From Sinomicrobium sp. (GTDB lineage Bacteria > Bacteroidota > Bacteroidia > Flavobacteriales > Flavobacteriaceae), in assembly GCA_029266035.1 (NCBI GenBank), contig JAJUFH010000001.1, positions 124,001 through 188,000 of the forward strand: a stretch of 64,000 nucleotides of DNA, written 5' to 3'. The translations under genes and the position numbers were made by a program. Under the pieces are notes generated by a model. It saw only the letters and a program-made list of their open reading frames with translations. It was not told the origin of the DNA and did no database searches. This document shows, piece by piece, positions 54,410-64,000 of the stretch. The first letter of the stretch is position 1. The number at the start of each line of letters is the position of its first letter.

Positions 54410-56683
54410 CTACAGTACGGTAAAGTTCTTTTCCTTAACCTCCTTATAATCGGTATAGAAATCCCTAAAGAGTTCCAACAGGTTCATACTGGCAGAGATA
54501 AGGTCTTTAGTCTCCAACAGCAATCCAAAATACAGCTTGGTGTTTTTAGGACTGGTTTCTGTGGTTCGAATACGATCTATTTGTCGCTGTACCAAATCGG
54601 AAACTCTATCGAACAACTCCTGCTTTTCTTCCAGTATACCATCTATCTTTTTAAAGGATTCTTTTTCAAAAATATCCTGAATTTTATCGAACAACACCTG
54701 TAGATCGCTGTCTATCCGCTTCAGATCGCGTATCTGATTAAACTTGAGGTTTTTGTGATTGTTGTTTACGTGCGAATAGCTATTCTTTACAATATAACCT
54801 ATAGACTGTACCATATCCTGCAGATTATCCAGCATCAAAATATAAAACTTACTGGCCTCCATCGAAGATTCGTCCAATGATTTTATAAAATAGAACAATT
54901 CTCCTTTCAGCTCATCGACCTCATCCTCCAGTTTTCTAAGGGTTTTTCTGTTTTTCTTCAATTTTTTGAGATCTTGAAGCCCCAAATTATCAACCACTTC
55001 GGTATACAATTTATTAGTCTTTGCTATAACCTTAGAGATGTGATCTGAACTGTCGTTTACAATTTCGTGTATAGTAATTATGTCTTCAGTTCTAAGCCTT
55101 TTCTGCTCTTCTTTCTCCTGGTTTTTACGTGCGTAAACCCTTGAACTTCTATACAACAATACAGCAACCAAGATCAGCAATCCTATCAGCGATGCCACAC
55201 CTCCAATAGTGAGTAAATACGCCAAAAAGGCAGCAACTACAAAAGCTACAACTGCCGTGAGAAACCACCCTCCAATAACATTAAACACCCCAGCTACCCG
55301 GTATACTGCACTCTCTCTATCCCAAGCTCGGTCGGCAAAAGACGAACCCATTGCCACCATAAATGTTACATAAGTAGTGGAAAGCGGAAGTTTCATCGAG
55401 GTTCCTATAGAAATCAATATACTGGCTGCCATCAGGTTTACCGAAGCTCTTACCATATCAAAGGCCGGTGCATCCCTCTTTTTTCTCTGTTTAACCTCAA
55501 CTTGTTCAAATCGTCTATCGATTTTGAGTTGTAAGGATTGAGGCATCAAATAATTAATACCGGTTCCTACATATACTGAAGCTCTTACTATAAAACGCGA
55601 TAGAGTATTAGGAGCAAATTTTTCTGCCCCATCTCCTTGGCGAGATAAATCTACTCCGGTAGCGATAACTTCGCGAGCCTTTTTAGAGGTCCACAAAGTG
55701 ATAACCATCACTATTCCTGCAAACAACAAGAAATAAAAAGGTGCTACAATTTCTTCGCTAGCCAGTGCTTCCATCATATAAGTATCGGCAGGCATACCAG
55801 AATCTGTAAAAAAGCCATACGACTGGAAAGCAGCTATAGGAACTCCGATAAAATTCACCAAATCATTCCCAGCAAAGGCCATCGCTAAAGCAAAAGTCCC
55901 TATAATGATAATTAAACGAAGGATATTAACCCTAAAAACACTCATCAACACCTGCGACAACACCGTCCAAAACACCAAATTTATACCGACAATCGTCAAT
56001 TGATGTGTTTTTATCCACTCGTGAATTTCAGCCGGGATAAAGGAAACGCCTTTCATTCCCTTAATCAGTATAAAAAAGGTAATCGCTGTAATGGCAAGAC
56101 CTCCAAAAATAGCTCCTACGTACTTCAACTTCTTTTCAAATTGAAAGGTAAAAATAAGTCTGGAGATATATTGTATCAAAGATCCGAGGGTAAATGACAA
56201 GGCTACAGAAAGTAGAATACTAACTACAATCTGCGTAGCCTTAGACGTATTGATATACTCTCCCAAGCTCATAATATCGCCTTCCTGTACCACAATTTTA
56301 TAGACACCAAGACATACGGCAGCCCCAAGCAATTCAAAAACTATGGATACAGTGGTAGAAGTGGGTAAGCCCACAGAGTTAAAAAAGTCTAACAAGAGAA
56401 TATCGGCAATAATTACAGCCATAAAAATAATCATAACCTCCTGAAAGCTAAACATTTCCGGAACAAAAATACCACTACGTGCTATCTCCATCATTCCACT
56501 GGAAAACAAGGCTCCACAAGCAATCCCTACACTCGCCACTATCATAATGGTCTTCATAGAAACCGCCTTAGACCCTATTGCAGAATTCAGAAAGTTTACG
56601 GCGTCATTACTAACTCCTACTACCAAATCCAACACTGCCAATAGCGCTAGGGCTATAAGCATCACTATATATATCTGTTCCAT
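54410..56683 (-). CDS. PiT-family inorganic phosphate transporter with PhoU-like tail
   Basis: 757 residues. The membrane part (1-520) has the two PiT signatures: VVGVSNDAVNFLNSAIGSKA near 22-41 (cited in part) and GLPTSTTVSIVFEL, with the second half AFAGNDLVNFIGVPIAAF and LPLSTTYVTFMVAMG. The last 220 residues are helical and resemble DUF47/PhoU proteins (SSDHISKVIAKTNKLYTEV in part). It takes up phosphate with a cation. The fused regulatory tail makes it much longer than E. coli PitA. Confidence 0.92.
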   Translation of the reverse strand: MEQIYIVMLIALALLAVLDLVVGVSNDAVNFLNSAIGSKAVSMKTIMIVASVGIACGALFSSGMMEIARSGIFVPEMFSFQEVMIIFMAVIIADILLLDFFNSVGLPTSTTVSIVFELLGAAVCLGVYKIVVQEGDIMSLGEYINTSKATQIVVSILLSVALSFTLGSLIQYISRLIFTFQFEKKLKYVGAIFGGLAITAITFFILIKGMKGVSFIPAEIHEWIKTHQLTIVGINLVFWTVLSQVLMSVFRVNILRLIIIIGTFALAMAFAGNDLVNFIGVPIAAFQSYGFFTDSGMPADTYMMEALASEEIVAPFYFLLFAGIVMVITLWTSKKAREVIATGVDLSRQGDGAEKFAPNTLSRFIVRASVYVGTGINYLMPQSLQLKIDRRFEQVEVKQRKKRDAPAFDMVRASVNLMAASILISIGTSMKLPLSTTYVTFMVAMGSSFADRAWDRESAVYRVAGVFNVIGGWFLTAVVAFVVAAFLAYLLTIGGVASLIGLLILVAVLLYRSSRVYARKNQEKEEQKRLRTEDIITIHEIVNDSSDHISKVIAKTNKLYTEVVDNLGLQDLKKLKKNRKTLRKLEDEVDELKGELFYFIKSLDESSMEASKFYILMLDNLQDMVQSIGYIVKNSYSHVNNNHKNLKFNQIRDLKRIDSDLQVLFDKIQDIFEKESFKKIDGILEEKQELFDRVSDLVQRQIDRIRTTETSPKNTKLYFGLLLETKDLISASMNLLELFRDFYTDYKEVKEKNFTVL

Positions 56684-56865
56684 ACGTATTCTTTACTGGT
56701 GCAAAAATCTGCCAACTAAACCAAACTAAAGTTAATTTAATGTTACGAAAATATTACGCAGAAATTTACAACAGTTTGTCAATCTACAATTTAAGGCATT
56801 TTACCTTAATTACAGCGTTTTTTTTTCTTATCTTACAGGAGTAATCAATTAAAACATTTGATATT

Positions 56866-57069
56866 ATGGCAGTTTTAAAAGTAATCGAAGTATTGGCAAG
56901 CTCTTCCCAAAGCTGGGAAGACGCCTCCAGAAAAGCCATTGCCCAAGCCTCAAAAACCGTAAAAAACATCCGATCGGTGTACGTACAGGATCAGAGCGCC
57001 GTAGTACAGGGCAGTGATATCAGTGAGTTTCGAGTTAACCTCAAAATCACTTTTGAAGTACAGGATTAA
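56866..57069 (+). CDS. Dodecin
   Basis: 67 residues with the full dodecin pattern: VIEVLASSSQSWEDA, then AIAQASKTVKNIRSVYV and FRVNLKITFEV. Dodecins form hollow twelve-subunit shells that hold flavin or CoA. The flavin-stacking Trp (SWEDA) is present. A terminator follows; the gene stands alone. Confidence 0.92.
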   Translation: MAVLKVIEVLASSSQSWEDASRKAIAQASKTVKNIRSVYVQDQSAVVQGSDISEFRVNLKITFEVQD

Positions 57070-57099
57070 AAAAAACGTCTACAGTAAAAAATGCTCTTA

Positions 57100-57134
57100 A
57101 AAAAAGCGTTTCAATAGTGTTGATACGCTTTTTT
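57100..57134 (+). terminator. Terminator after the dodecin gene
   Basis: AAAAAAGCGT and ACGCTTTTTT flank an inner TCAA/TTGA pair with one T-T mismatch and a five-base loop. Confidence 0.85.
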
Positions 57135-57168
57135 ACCTTATTTCACCGCCTTACTAAAAACATTTTCC

Positions 57169-59202
57169 ATGGCAGAAGTTCACGCCAACGACCTTGTTCA
57201 CGAAAGCAGTCCTTATCTGTTACAGCACGCCTACAATCCGGTTCGATGGAAGGCTTGGAAATCGGAAGTTCTCGAAGAGGCTGTCGCTTCCAATCGATTG
57301 CTACTCATCAGTATAGGATATGCCTCGTGCCACTGGTGTCACGTTATGGAGCAGGAGTGTTTTGAAGACAGCGAAGTCGCCGAGGTGATGAATCGCTGTT
57401 TTATCAATATCAAGGTAGACCGAGAAGAGCGTCCGGATGTAGATCAGGTGTATATGACTGCCTTACAGGTGATGACCGGACAGGGCGGATGGCCTCTGAA
57501 TATTGTAGCCCTCCCGGATGGCCGCCCGGTATGGGGTGCCACTTATCTTCCGAAAGATCGATGGACGGGAACACTGTGGCAGATATACGACCTCTATGAA
57601 CAGGATCCTCAGAAGCTGCGGGAATATGCCACAAGATTAGAGCAGGGACTGTTGAGGATGGAGAGTGTAATTCCAAAACACGACAGTATTAACTTTTCAG
57701 AGGAGCCAATCAGAAATGCCGTTTCTAAATGGTCGGCTGAATTTGACCACGAATACGGGGGACCTGACAGAGCTCCTAAATTTATGATGCCGGCCAATAT
57801 CTCCTTTTTGTTGGAGTACGCTGTGACTAAAAATGATAGGTCGCTGTTGGAATACACAAATCTCACACTGACCAAAATGGCCTACGGAGGGGTATACGAT
57901 CAGATTGGAGGCGGATTTTCACGTTACTCCACAGATCGCAAGTGGCATATTCCACATTTTGAAAAAATGCTTTACGACAATGGGCAGCTCGTAAGTCTAT
58001 ATGCCAATGCCTATGCAGCTACGGGTAAAGAGCTTTACAAAAGAGTGGTCTACGAAACCTTAGAATTCGTCAGTCGGGAACTGACCGACAACCAAGGAGC
58101 TTTTTATTCTTCGCTCGACGCCGACAGCACAGATAGCCAAGGACAACTTCGGGAAGGTGCCTACTATACCTGGGAAAAAGAAGAACTCAAAACCCTGCTC
58201 GGAGATGATTTCCCTCTCTTTGCAGAGTACTACAATATTGACGATTACGGCTTTTGGGAAGAAGATCAGTATGTACTCATCCGCAATGCATCTGACGAGG
58301 AAGTTACCACTCGCAACAACATTAAAAAAAGTGCTCTTCACAACAAACTGACTTCCTGGAAAAAACTACTTCTTCACCACAGAGAACAGCGCCCTCGCCC
58401 TCGCCTCGACGACAAGATACTAACCTCTTGGAATGCCCTAATGCTCAAGGGGTATACAGATGCTTATAAAGTTTTTGGAGAAGTGTCTTTCTTAGAAGCA
58501 GCCTTGAAAAATGCCTCTTTTATTCTCGAAAAACAATACGACGGTAACGGAAGGCTGTACCGCAATCACAAAGGAGGAAAAAGCAATATCAATGCCTTTC
58601 TGGAAGATTACGCCACGGTTATAGACGCCTTTATCGCCCTTCATGAAGCCACCCTCAATCCGAAGTGGTTACAGCTGTCGCAAAAACTTACCGACTATGT
58701 TTTCACACACTTCTACGATATGCAAAGTCGTATGTTTTATTTCACCTCCAAGCAAGACTCAGCGCTTATTACACGAAGTATAGAAAGGCAAGACAACGTC
58801 ATTCCGGCTTCCAATTCCACCATGGCTAAAAACCTCTTTGTACTGTCTAGGCACTTCAACGATAAAAGATACCGAGAAACGGCAAGTCTGATGCTGCGGC
58901 AGATGACAGACGACATACAGAGTCATCCTTCCTTTCACGCCAACTGGCTCAGCCTTATGCTCTATCACACTTCTGGTTTTCGAGAAATAGTCGTATCCGG
59001 ACCGCAGGCCGAGACATTTACAAAACAAATCAACAACCACTATCTCCCTTTGAAAACTGTGAGCGGCGCCACTGAAAAGTCCGACCTACCTCTCTTACAA
59101 CAGCGGCACCAACATAAGGACACCCTGATATACGTATGTCAAAACTCAGCCTGCGAACTCCCTGTCGCCACAGTAGGCGAAGCCATCGCAAAGCTCAAAT
59201 AA
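57169..59202 (+). CDS. YyaL/SPATA20-type protein with thioredoxin-like domain
   Basis: 677 residues. The N-terminal thioredoxin-like domain (about 1-170) has HESSPYLLQHAYNPV and the CHWC motif at 54-57 (CHWCHVME). A long helical part follows that resembles an (alpha/alpha)6 barrel, with GGVYDQIGGGFSRYSTD and HFEKMLYDNGQL. The family reaches from bacteria to mammals and has no settled function. The start ATG at 57169 places the first conserved block at residue 11. Confidence 0.93.
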   Translation: MAEVHANDLVHESSPYLLQHAYNPVRWKAWKSEVLEEAVASNRLLLISIGYASCHWCHVMEQECFEDSEVAEVMNRCFINIKVDREERPDVDQVYMTALQVMTGQGGWPLNIVALPDGRPVWGATYLPKDRWTGTLWQIYDLYEQDPQKLREYATRLEQGLLRMESVIPKHDSINFSEEPIRNAVSKWSAEFDHEYGGPDRAPKFMMPANISFLLEYAVTKNDRSLLEYTNLTLTKMAYGGVYDQIGGGFSRYSTDRKWHIPHFEKMLYDNGQLVSLYANAYAATGKELYKRVVYETLEFVSRELTDNQGAFYSSLDADSTDSQGQLREGAYYTWEKEELKTLLGDDFPLFAEYYNIDDYGFWEEDQYVLIRNASDEEVTTRNNIKKSALHNKLTSWKKLLLHHREQRPRPRLDDKILTSWNALMLKGYTDAYKVFGEVSFLEAALKNASFILEKQYDGNGRLYRNHKGGKSNINAFLEDYATVIDAFIALHEATLNPKWLQLSQKLTDYVFTHFYDMQSRMFYFTSKQDSALITRSIERQDNVIPASNSTMAKNLFVLSRHFNDKRYRETASLMLRQMTDDIQSHPSFHANWLSLMLYHTSGFREIVVSGPQAETFTKQINNHYLPLKTVSGATEKSDLPLLQQRHQHKDTLIYVCQNSACELPVATVGEAIAKLK

Positions 59203-59212
59203 TCTCTTATCC

Positions 59213-59890
59213 CTACTTTTTACGAGGCGTGGTCGCCACAAAATCTTTCAGGTAATACGGCTCAAAATAGGCGACATCTTCAAAGCTTCCTGATTTGAAT
59301 TTTTCTTCAGAAAGCAATGCCATTCCACTTGCGGAAGGCACCTCCTTGTGTTCCGGAAATACTGCATTGGGGTGAAGGATAATCGCCCTGCACTTCTCAG
59401 CTCCATTACCGGTAAAGAACACTTTTCCCCCTTCCAACCACTCTGCAAAAGAATGCTCATCTACAATTTCAGCTCGAGTTTCTCTTATCGGTTTAAGTTC
59501 TGAGTCGTACACTGCCGAATAGACCTCCATCCTTCGAGCGTCGAGCAAGGGCAAAACAAGTCCATCAACTCCACGATATCGAGACGCCAGCAGCTGTAAA
59601 GTGGGTATGGCCAACAAAGGCTTGTCTAAGGCATAGCACAAGCCTTTTACTGCAGACACCCCGATTCTAAGCCCGGTATAAGAACCCGGCCCCATGCTCA
59701 CGGCAAAGGCATCTACCTCTTCCATACGAAAACCTGCATTTTCAAGGACCTCTTGTACAAATAGATGGAGGTTTTCGGAATGGGAATAGTTTATATCGTC
59801 CTGTTCCTTAATCGCTACAACTTCGCCGTTTACAGCCAGGCACACAGAACAGTTGGTAGTAGAGGTTTCCAGATTGAGAATAACAGCCAT
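59213..59890 (-). CDS. tsaB: tRNA threonylcarbamoyladenosine protein TsaB
   Basis: 225 residues of the ASKHA fold: LNLETSTTNCSVCL at the start, SMGPGSYTGLRIG (signature) and LPLLDARRMEVYSAVY. TsaB partners TsaD in making t6A on tRNAs reading ANN codons. It lies 18 bases after tolC and is probably carried on the efflux operon message. It converges on the YyaL-type gene over 10 bases. Confidence 0.95.
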   Translation of the reverse strand: MAVILNLETSTTNCSVCLAVNGEVVAIKEQDDINYSHSENLHLFVQEVLENAGFRMEEVDAFAVSMGPGSYTGLRIGVSAVKGLCYALDKPLLAIPTLQLLASRYRGVDGLVLPLLDARRMEVYSAVYDSELKPIRETRAEIVDEHSFAEWLEGGKVFFTGNGAEKCRAIILHPNAVFPEHKEVPSASGMALLSEEKFKSGSFEDVAYFEPYYLKDFVATTPRKK

Positions 59891-59908
59891 CTCTCCGTTT
59901 TATGAATA

Positions 59909-61330
59909 TTACAATTGCTCTAGCGGTATCCCAAAATAAAATTCCAAGACTTTCAGCTTAAAGATGTAGTCGTATTTGGTTCTTACAAATTCAGCTTCCG
60001 CATTGTCTACCCTAGCCTGTGCTTGAGCGTAGTCGAAACCGTTCATCAGCCCCACATTATACCGTTCACGAGCGTAATTATAGGCTTCCTTTCGGGCTTC
60101 CAGAGCCTTACCGGCAGCTTCATAACTCTTGAATGCGGCACGGGTATCGTTCCAAGCCTGATGTACTGCATTGTCGAGATCTAATTTGTCTTGTTCCAGC
60201 TGATTTTTAGTGCGCTCCAGGTTTACTTCACTTCGCTTCACGCTATTGCGTGCCGAGAAACCGTTGAACACCGGAATACTGAGCTGCAAACCGTATGAAT
60301 GTCCGTCGTTCAAGGTCCATTGATCAAAAAAAGGCATCGGTCCGCGTACTCCAACAATCTCACGACTGGTCACTACAGCCTCTTGAGTAGAAGGCACCAC
60401 CCCTATAGGTACCAGATCAAATTCTCCCGTACCCACGGTTCTGTCCTGATACGATATTCTGGTATCGTAACCGTAATAAGCCGACAGTGTAGGCATCATT
60501 GCCCCTTTTGCTATTTCCACATCCTTTTCGGCCAAAGCCACATTGGCCTCCGAAAATTTTATATCATTTCTAAAGGTCAGTGCCTTTTCATAAATACTTC
60601 GGGGTGACTCGTCGGGGATACGCGATTCGGGGATTATAAAATCCTCGTCGGCCACATCAAAATTCTCATAATCGTCAATTAGGAGAAGTTGTGCCAATGA
60701 AATTCTGGACAATCTAAGTTCATTTTCAGCATTTACAATCTGTTGTTCCTGAGTAGCCGCAGTAGCTTCTATTTCCAACAGATCTCCTTTTGGCACTACC
60801 CCCGAAGCGACCAATTCTTTAGTTTTCTTCAAGTCTTGTACTGTAACCGCATACTGCGCTTTGGCTACTTCGAGGTTTTCTCTACTGAAAAGCACCTGTA
60901 AATATCCATTGGCTACCGAAAGCGCTATATCATCTTTCATATCAGCCAGCTTATACCTATTGGCAAGAATGCTAAGGTTGGCTCTTCTCAGGGATTTCAC
61001 ATTCTGCAATCCCTTAAATACATCGATGCTTACCGACCCCTGAAAAGACGTAAATTGTGTAGTTTGGTTTTCGAGTATTCCCGTGGTGATATTTTGGTTG
61101 AGCCCTATGTTCCAGGAGTGAGCCCCCCCTAGGTTGACCTTGGGCAGAAAGTTCCCTATCGCATCCGATTTATTGATTTCGGCATCTCGAGCATCCAGTT
61201 CACTTTGCCGTACGCTTATGTTGTGTTTTAGCGCGTAATCTATACAGGATTTCAAGGTCCATTTTTTGGCCTGGGGATAGGCAAATAAGGTTGTGAGGAG
61301 AAAAGTCAGAAAAAATAATCTTGTTCTCAT
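59909..61330 (-). CDS. TolC-family outer-membrane efflux protein
   Basis: 473 residues. Signal peptide 1-20 (FAYPQ), then two OEP repeats with long coiled coils, for example LKSCIDYALKHNISVRQSEL (in part) and ERYNVGLMNGFDYAQAQARV. It forms the outer-membrane and periplasmic channel of a tripartite pump. It follows the adaptor gene after 4 bases. Confidence 0.93.
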   Translation of the reverse strand: MRTRLFFLTFLLTTLFAYPQAKKWTLKSCIDYALKHNISVRQSELDARDAEINKSDAIGNFLPKVNLGGAHSWNIGLNQNITTGILENQTTQFTSFQGSVSIDVFKGLQNVKSLRRANLSILANRYKLADMKDDIALSVANGYLQVLFSRENLEVAKAQYAVTVQDLKKTKELVASGVVPKGDLLEIEATAATQEQQIVNAENELRLSRISLAQLLLIDDYENFDVADEDFIIPESRIPDESPRSIYEKALTFRNDIKFSEANVALAEKDVEIAKGAMMPTLSAYYGYDTRISYQDRTVGTGEFDLVPIGVVPSTQEAVVTSREIVGVRGPMPFFDQWTLNDGHSYGLQLSIPVFNGFSARNSVKRSEVNLERTKNQLEQDKLDLDNAVHQAWNDTRAAFKSYEAAGKALEARKEAYNYARERYNVGLMNGFDYAQAQARVDNAEAEFVRTKYDYIFKLKVLEFYFGIPLEQL

Positions 61331-61334
61331 AGGG

Positions 61335-62453
61335 TTATTTATTGTTTTTCAGAGGTTCTGTTTTATTCCACACTTTTACCCGGTCGTTTTCCGAAAGGCC
61401 GGATATTATTTCTATATTGATTCCGTCGGAAATACCTGTTTCCACTTCCCTTCGTTCAAATTCCTGTTCTCCTGTCTGCACTTCCACATAGGGTTCTTCG
61501 GTTTCCTTATCAAACTGAAGCAAAGCTTCTTTTATAGCGAGTACATTTTCTTTCTTGTCGAGAACCAAAGCGGCATTGGCGCTGTATCCTGCTCTGATAA
61601 AATAGCCATCTTCGATTAAAATATCGGCTTCTATCCTAAATTGTATCACTCCCGAAGCAGTTTCTTCTTCTTCGTTCCACTTAGGCGCCACAAATTTTAA
61701 AGTTCCGTCAAACTCCTTGTTAGGTATTGCTCCAAAACTTATTTTCAGCGGAGACCCAACTTCAAGTTTTCCCACCTCCGCTTCGTCTACCAATCCTTCA
61801 AATATCATCTTTGAAAGATCGGCGATACTGGCGATGGTTGTACCATCGTTAAAATTGTTACTCTCTATCACCTGGTCTCCTATTTTAACCGGTATTTCCA
61901 ACACTGTTCCCGAAATAGTAGCCTTTACGTTTGTATTGGCAGTACGTGACCCTCCAGCCGAGCCTTCACGTATAATCTGAAGATCGCTCTGAGCATTGGC
62001 AAGCTCTTGTTTGGCTTGGTTATAAGTGAGTTCTATATTGTTGAATTCCTGGGCAGAAATTACCCCCTTATCAAAAAGCTCCTTATTCCTATTGTATTCT
62101 ATTTTGGCATTCCTCAACGATATTTCAGCATTGCTCACCCTTCCCTTAGCGGTATTCAAGGCTTGTTCGTTGGGCACCACGGTTATTTTAGCTATGAGAT
62201 CACCGGCTTGTAATTCATCGCCTTCTTCCACTAGTATTTCTCCTATGATACCAGATATCTGAGGCTTTATGGCAACCTCATCTTCCGGAATCACCTTCCC
62301 TGTAGCTACTGATTTCTCCTCTATGGTCATTTTAAACGGTTGTTCCGTCTTGTAGGTTATGGGCGACTTACTATTGGACTTCACAAAATAAGCTGCAGCA
62401 AAGAGTACTCCTACAATAAGAGCTCCGATTCCCAAATACTTTACTATTTTCAT
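61335..62453 (-). CDS. Periplasmic adaptor (MacA/HlyD family)
   Basis: 372 residues. One N-terminal membrane helix (about 5-24), lipoyl half-motifs around KPQISGIIGEILVEEGDEL and TISGTVLEIPVKIGDQV (each cited in part), a coiled-coil hairpin between them and a beta-barrel domain. It joins the inner-membrane permeases to the TolC-family channel. Gap to the permease gene upstream is 54 bases. Confidence 0.94.
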   Translation of the reverse strand: MKIVKYLGIGALIVGVLFAAAYFVKSNSKSPITYKTEQPFKMTIEEKSVATGKVIPEDEVAIKPQISGIIGEILVEEGDELQAGDLIAKITVVPNEQALNTAKGRVSNAEISLRNAKIEYNRNKELFDKGVISAQEFNNIELTYNQAKQELANAQSDLQIIREGSAGGSRTANTNVKATISGTVLEIPVKIGDQVIESNNFNDGTTIASIADLSKMIFEGLVDEAEVGKLEVGSPLKISFGAIPNKEFDGTLKFVAPKWNEEEETASGVIQFRIEADILIEDGYFIRAGYSANAALVLDKKENVLAIKEALLQFDKETEEPYVEVQTGEQEFERREVETGISDGINIEIISGLSENDRVKVWNKTEPLKNNK

Positions 62454-62507
62454 CTATGACACGCTAAATTAGTTAATCTTTATACTTTATTTGTTAGTTT
62501 ACTCTAA

Positions 62508-63773
62508 CTATTCTTCCCTGAGGGCATCTATAGGTTTAATATTTACTGCCCGCTGTGCCGGAATAAGTCCGATCAAGGTTCCGAGTAAAATCATCACCAT
62601 CAGGGCTCCTAAAATATAAGGTATGGGTACGGTGGGATTGGCATAGGGAAAATCACCATCTCCTCGAGTCACCAAATTGATTAAAGCCAATACAACAGAT
62701 CCCATAATAATCCCCATGATTCCGGCAACCAAAGTGAGAAAAACCGATTCGAGCAGAATTTGCCCTCTCACCTCTGCAGGAGTAGCCCCCAAAGCCCTTC
62801 TCACTCCTAGTTCACGAGTGCGCTCTTTTACCGATATCAGCAAAATATTTCCAATGGCAATTACCCCGGCCAAAATAGTAGCCATCCCAACAAAAAGAGA
62901 TAAAAAGTTTAATCCTCGGGCAAAGCCAAATAACTTGGAAAAGGCCTCTCCCAGATTAAAGCCTCCAAAGGCTCTTTCATCGTCGGGATGCACCTTATGT
63001 CTGCGTTTGAGCAGACTTTTCACATCCTTTTCCAGGGCAACAATATCAACATTGTCGTAGGCCGCAATAGCCATCCACCCTACATTGTCGCCTGTATTGA
63101 ATATATTTCTATAGGTGGTATACGGCAACATAAGCGAATTATCGCCTTCAAAATCCACATTTTCCGATTTTTTATACACTCCTACCACCTGCAGGTATAT
63201 GTTGTTGAGTTTTACATATTCCCCTACCGGATCTTCGTCTTTGTCGAAGAGGTCGTTTCTCACCCGTTCTCCAATAACACAGACTTTCCGCTCCTTCTCA
63301 ATATCCATTTCATTGAGAAAACGCCCTCCTTCATAGATTTTTTTCTTCGATATTCTATCTACTTCAGGATAATCCCCAAAAACGGGAAAAGTACCATATT
63401 TTTCACCTCTTATAACCTGGGGCGGAGCACCTCCAAAAACACCCATCACATTTCGGGGAGCGATAAACTGAATCTCCGGCAACTTGTTTTTTAAGTCTTC
63501 TACATCACCGAGTTTCAAGCGTATATTTCTTCCAATCTTAAACCCTCCATAGGGAATGCTGGTGCGCTGTGTCCATATAAACATACTGTTGTTAGCAATA
63601 CCTTGAAACACCTTTTCAAAACCGTTGTCCAGTCCCTTGGTAGCCCCAGAAAGTGCGACGTACACAAAGATTCCCCATAACACCCCGATAATCGTGATTA
63701 CGGTACGCACCTTATTCTTGCGAATAGACCCGAAAATCTCCTGCCACGTATCTCTTTCAAAAATAAACCGCAT
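62508..63773 (-). CDS. MacB/FtsX-type ABC transporter permease
   Basis: 421 residues. First helix near 20-42 (VITIIGVLWGIFVYVAL), a MacB-type periplasmic domain (about 50-280), then three C-terminal helices with ERTRELGVRRALGAT, the coupling segment of the family, and a closing LIPAQRAVNIKPIDALREE (in part). It should pair with the second permease upstream. No ABC ATPase gene is in the window for this system. Confidence 0.93.
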   Translation of the reverse strand: MRFIFERDTWQEIFGSIRKNKVRTVITIIGVLWGIFVYVALSGATKGLDNGFEKVFQGIANNSMFIWTQRTSIPYGGFKIGRNIRLKLGDVEDLKNKLPEIQFIAPRNVMGVFGGAPPQVIRGEKYGTFPVFGDYPEVDRISKKKIYEGGRFLNEMDIEKERKVCVIGERVRNDLFDKDEDPVGEYVKLNNIYLQVVGVYKKSENVDFEGDNSLMLPYTTYRNIFNTGDNVGWMAIAAYDNVDIVALEKDVKSLLKRRHKVHPDDERAFGGFNLGEAFSKLFGFARGLNFLSLFVGMATILAGVIAIGNILLISVKERTRELGVRRALGATPAEVRGQILLESVFLTLVAGIMGIIMGSVVLALINLVTRGDGDFPYANPTVPIPYILGALMVMILLGTLIGLIPAQRAVNIKPIDALREE

Positions 63774-63789
63774 AGGTATTCTCTTTTTA

Positions 63790-64000
63790 TTATTCGTCTC
63801 TCAGCGCTACAATAGGTTTTACATTGGCCGCCTTTTTAGCCGGGACATATCCTGCCAGTACTCCAAAAAACACCAGTACAAGAGTGGCTGTTATCACTAT
63901 GCCCAGCCCTACTCCCGGATTACTGATAAAATAGTCTTCCTTAAAGCGATCGCCCATAGCAGAAAGCACTCCCACCCCCAACACCAGTCCGCCATAACCC
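63790..64000 (-). CDS. Second MacB/FtsX-type permease, 3' end only
   Basis: The reading frame is open from the right edge to the stop at 63790, giving about the last 70 residues. It contains the last membrane helix (VITATLVLVFFGVLAGYVPA in part) and the ending KKAANVKPIVALRDE, which closely parallels the end of the neighbouring permease. The start lies beyond 64000. It is the first visible gene of the efflux operon; an ATPase gene probably lies further upstream. Confidence 0.88.
   Translation of the reverse strand, partial: GYGGLVLGVGVLSAMGDRFKEDYFISNPGVGLGIVITATLVLVFFGVLAGYVPAKKAANVKPIVALRDE

Overview
The window is chromosomal core sequence from a member of the Bacteroidota, most likely the family Flavobacteriaceae. 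The reasons are the gliding genes gldB and gldC, an OstA-like LPS transport protein beside purA, promoters of the Bacteroidota type (TTG/TTTG, about 20 bases, TAnnTTTG), weak Shine-Dalgarno sites, a 6S RNA between zapA and rny, an Hcp of the TssD type, and DnaG and Fur proteins whose zinc cysteines are missing. The genus cannot be fixed from the sequence alone. No phage, insertion sequence, CRISPR array or integrase was found.

Layout. 1-11927 (+): a Fur-family repressor, purA, an OstA-like protein, a class III aminotransferase, a TPR protein, two overlapping DUF368 membrane proteins, aroE and a DUF349 protein. 12040-15465 (-): rny, a 6S RNA, zapA, a small coiled-coil protein and a DUF72 protein. 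15608-17484: a small outer-membrane barrel, a 64-residue membrane protein, a tandem repeat block, tRNA-Arg(TCG) and a YqeY-like protein. 17658-33308 (-): a complete dcw cluster read mraZ-rsmH-ftsL-ftsI-murE-mraY-murD-ftsW-murG-murC-ftsQ-ftsA-ftsZ, headed by a promoter carrying three MraZ-type repeats. murF and ddl are not in it.

33662-43857: an alpha/beta hydrolase and the GTPase YihA (+), gldC-gldB (-), nadE and an atypical response regulator (+), dnaG (-), then an ECF sigma / membrane partner / outer-membrane barrel operon and a polyprenyl diphosphate synthase (-). 43978-57069: a DUF4403 lipoprotein, a large TPR protein paired with an outer-membrane barrel, ftsE, an isolated tssD, fabD, a gamma-carbonic-anhydrase-like protein, an Nfu-type protein, a PiT phosphate transporter and dodecin. 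57169-64000: a YyaL-type protein, tsaB, and a TolC / periplasmic adaptor / MacB-type permease efflux operon that runs off the right edge.

Most of the window serves envelope growth: lipid carrier synthesis and recycling (polyprenyl synthase, DUF368 pair), peptidoglycan precursors, divisome, LPS transport and efflux. No clearly new multi-gene system could be shown. The best leads are CA-rich repeat leaders in front of fabD and dnaG, a row of four hairpins before the DUF349 gene, a twin-hairpin repeat beside tRNA-Arg, the DUF368 tandem, the TPR-plus-barrel pair, and a response regulator with Glu in place of the phospho-acceptor Asp.
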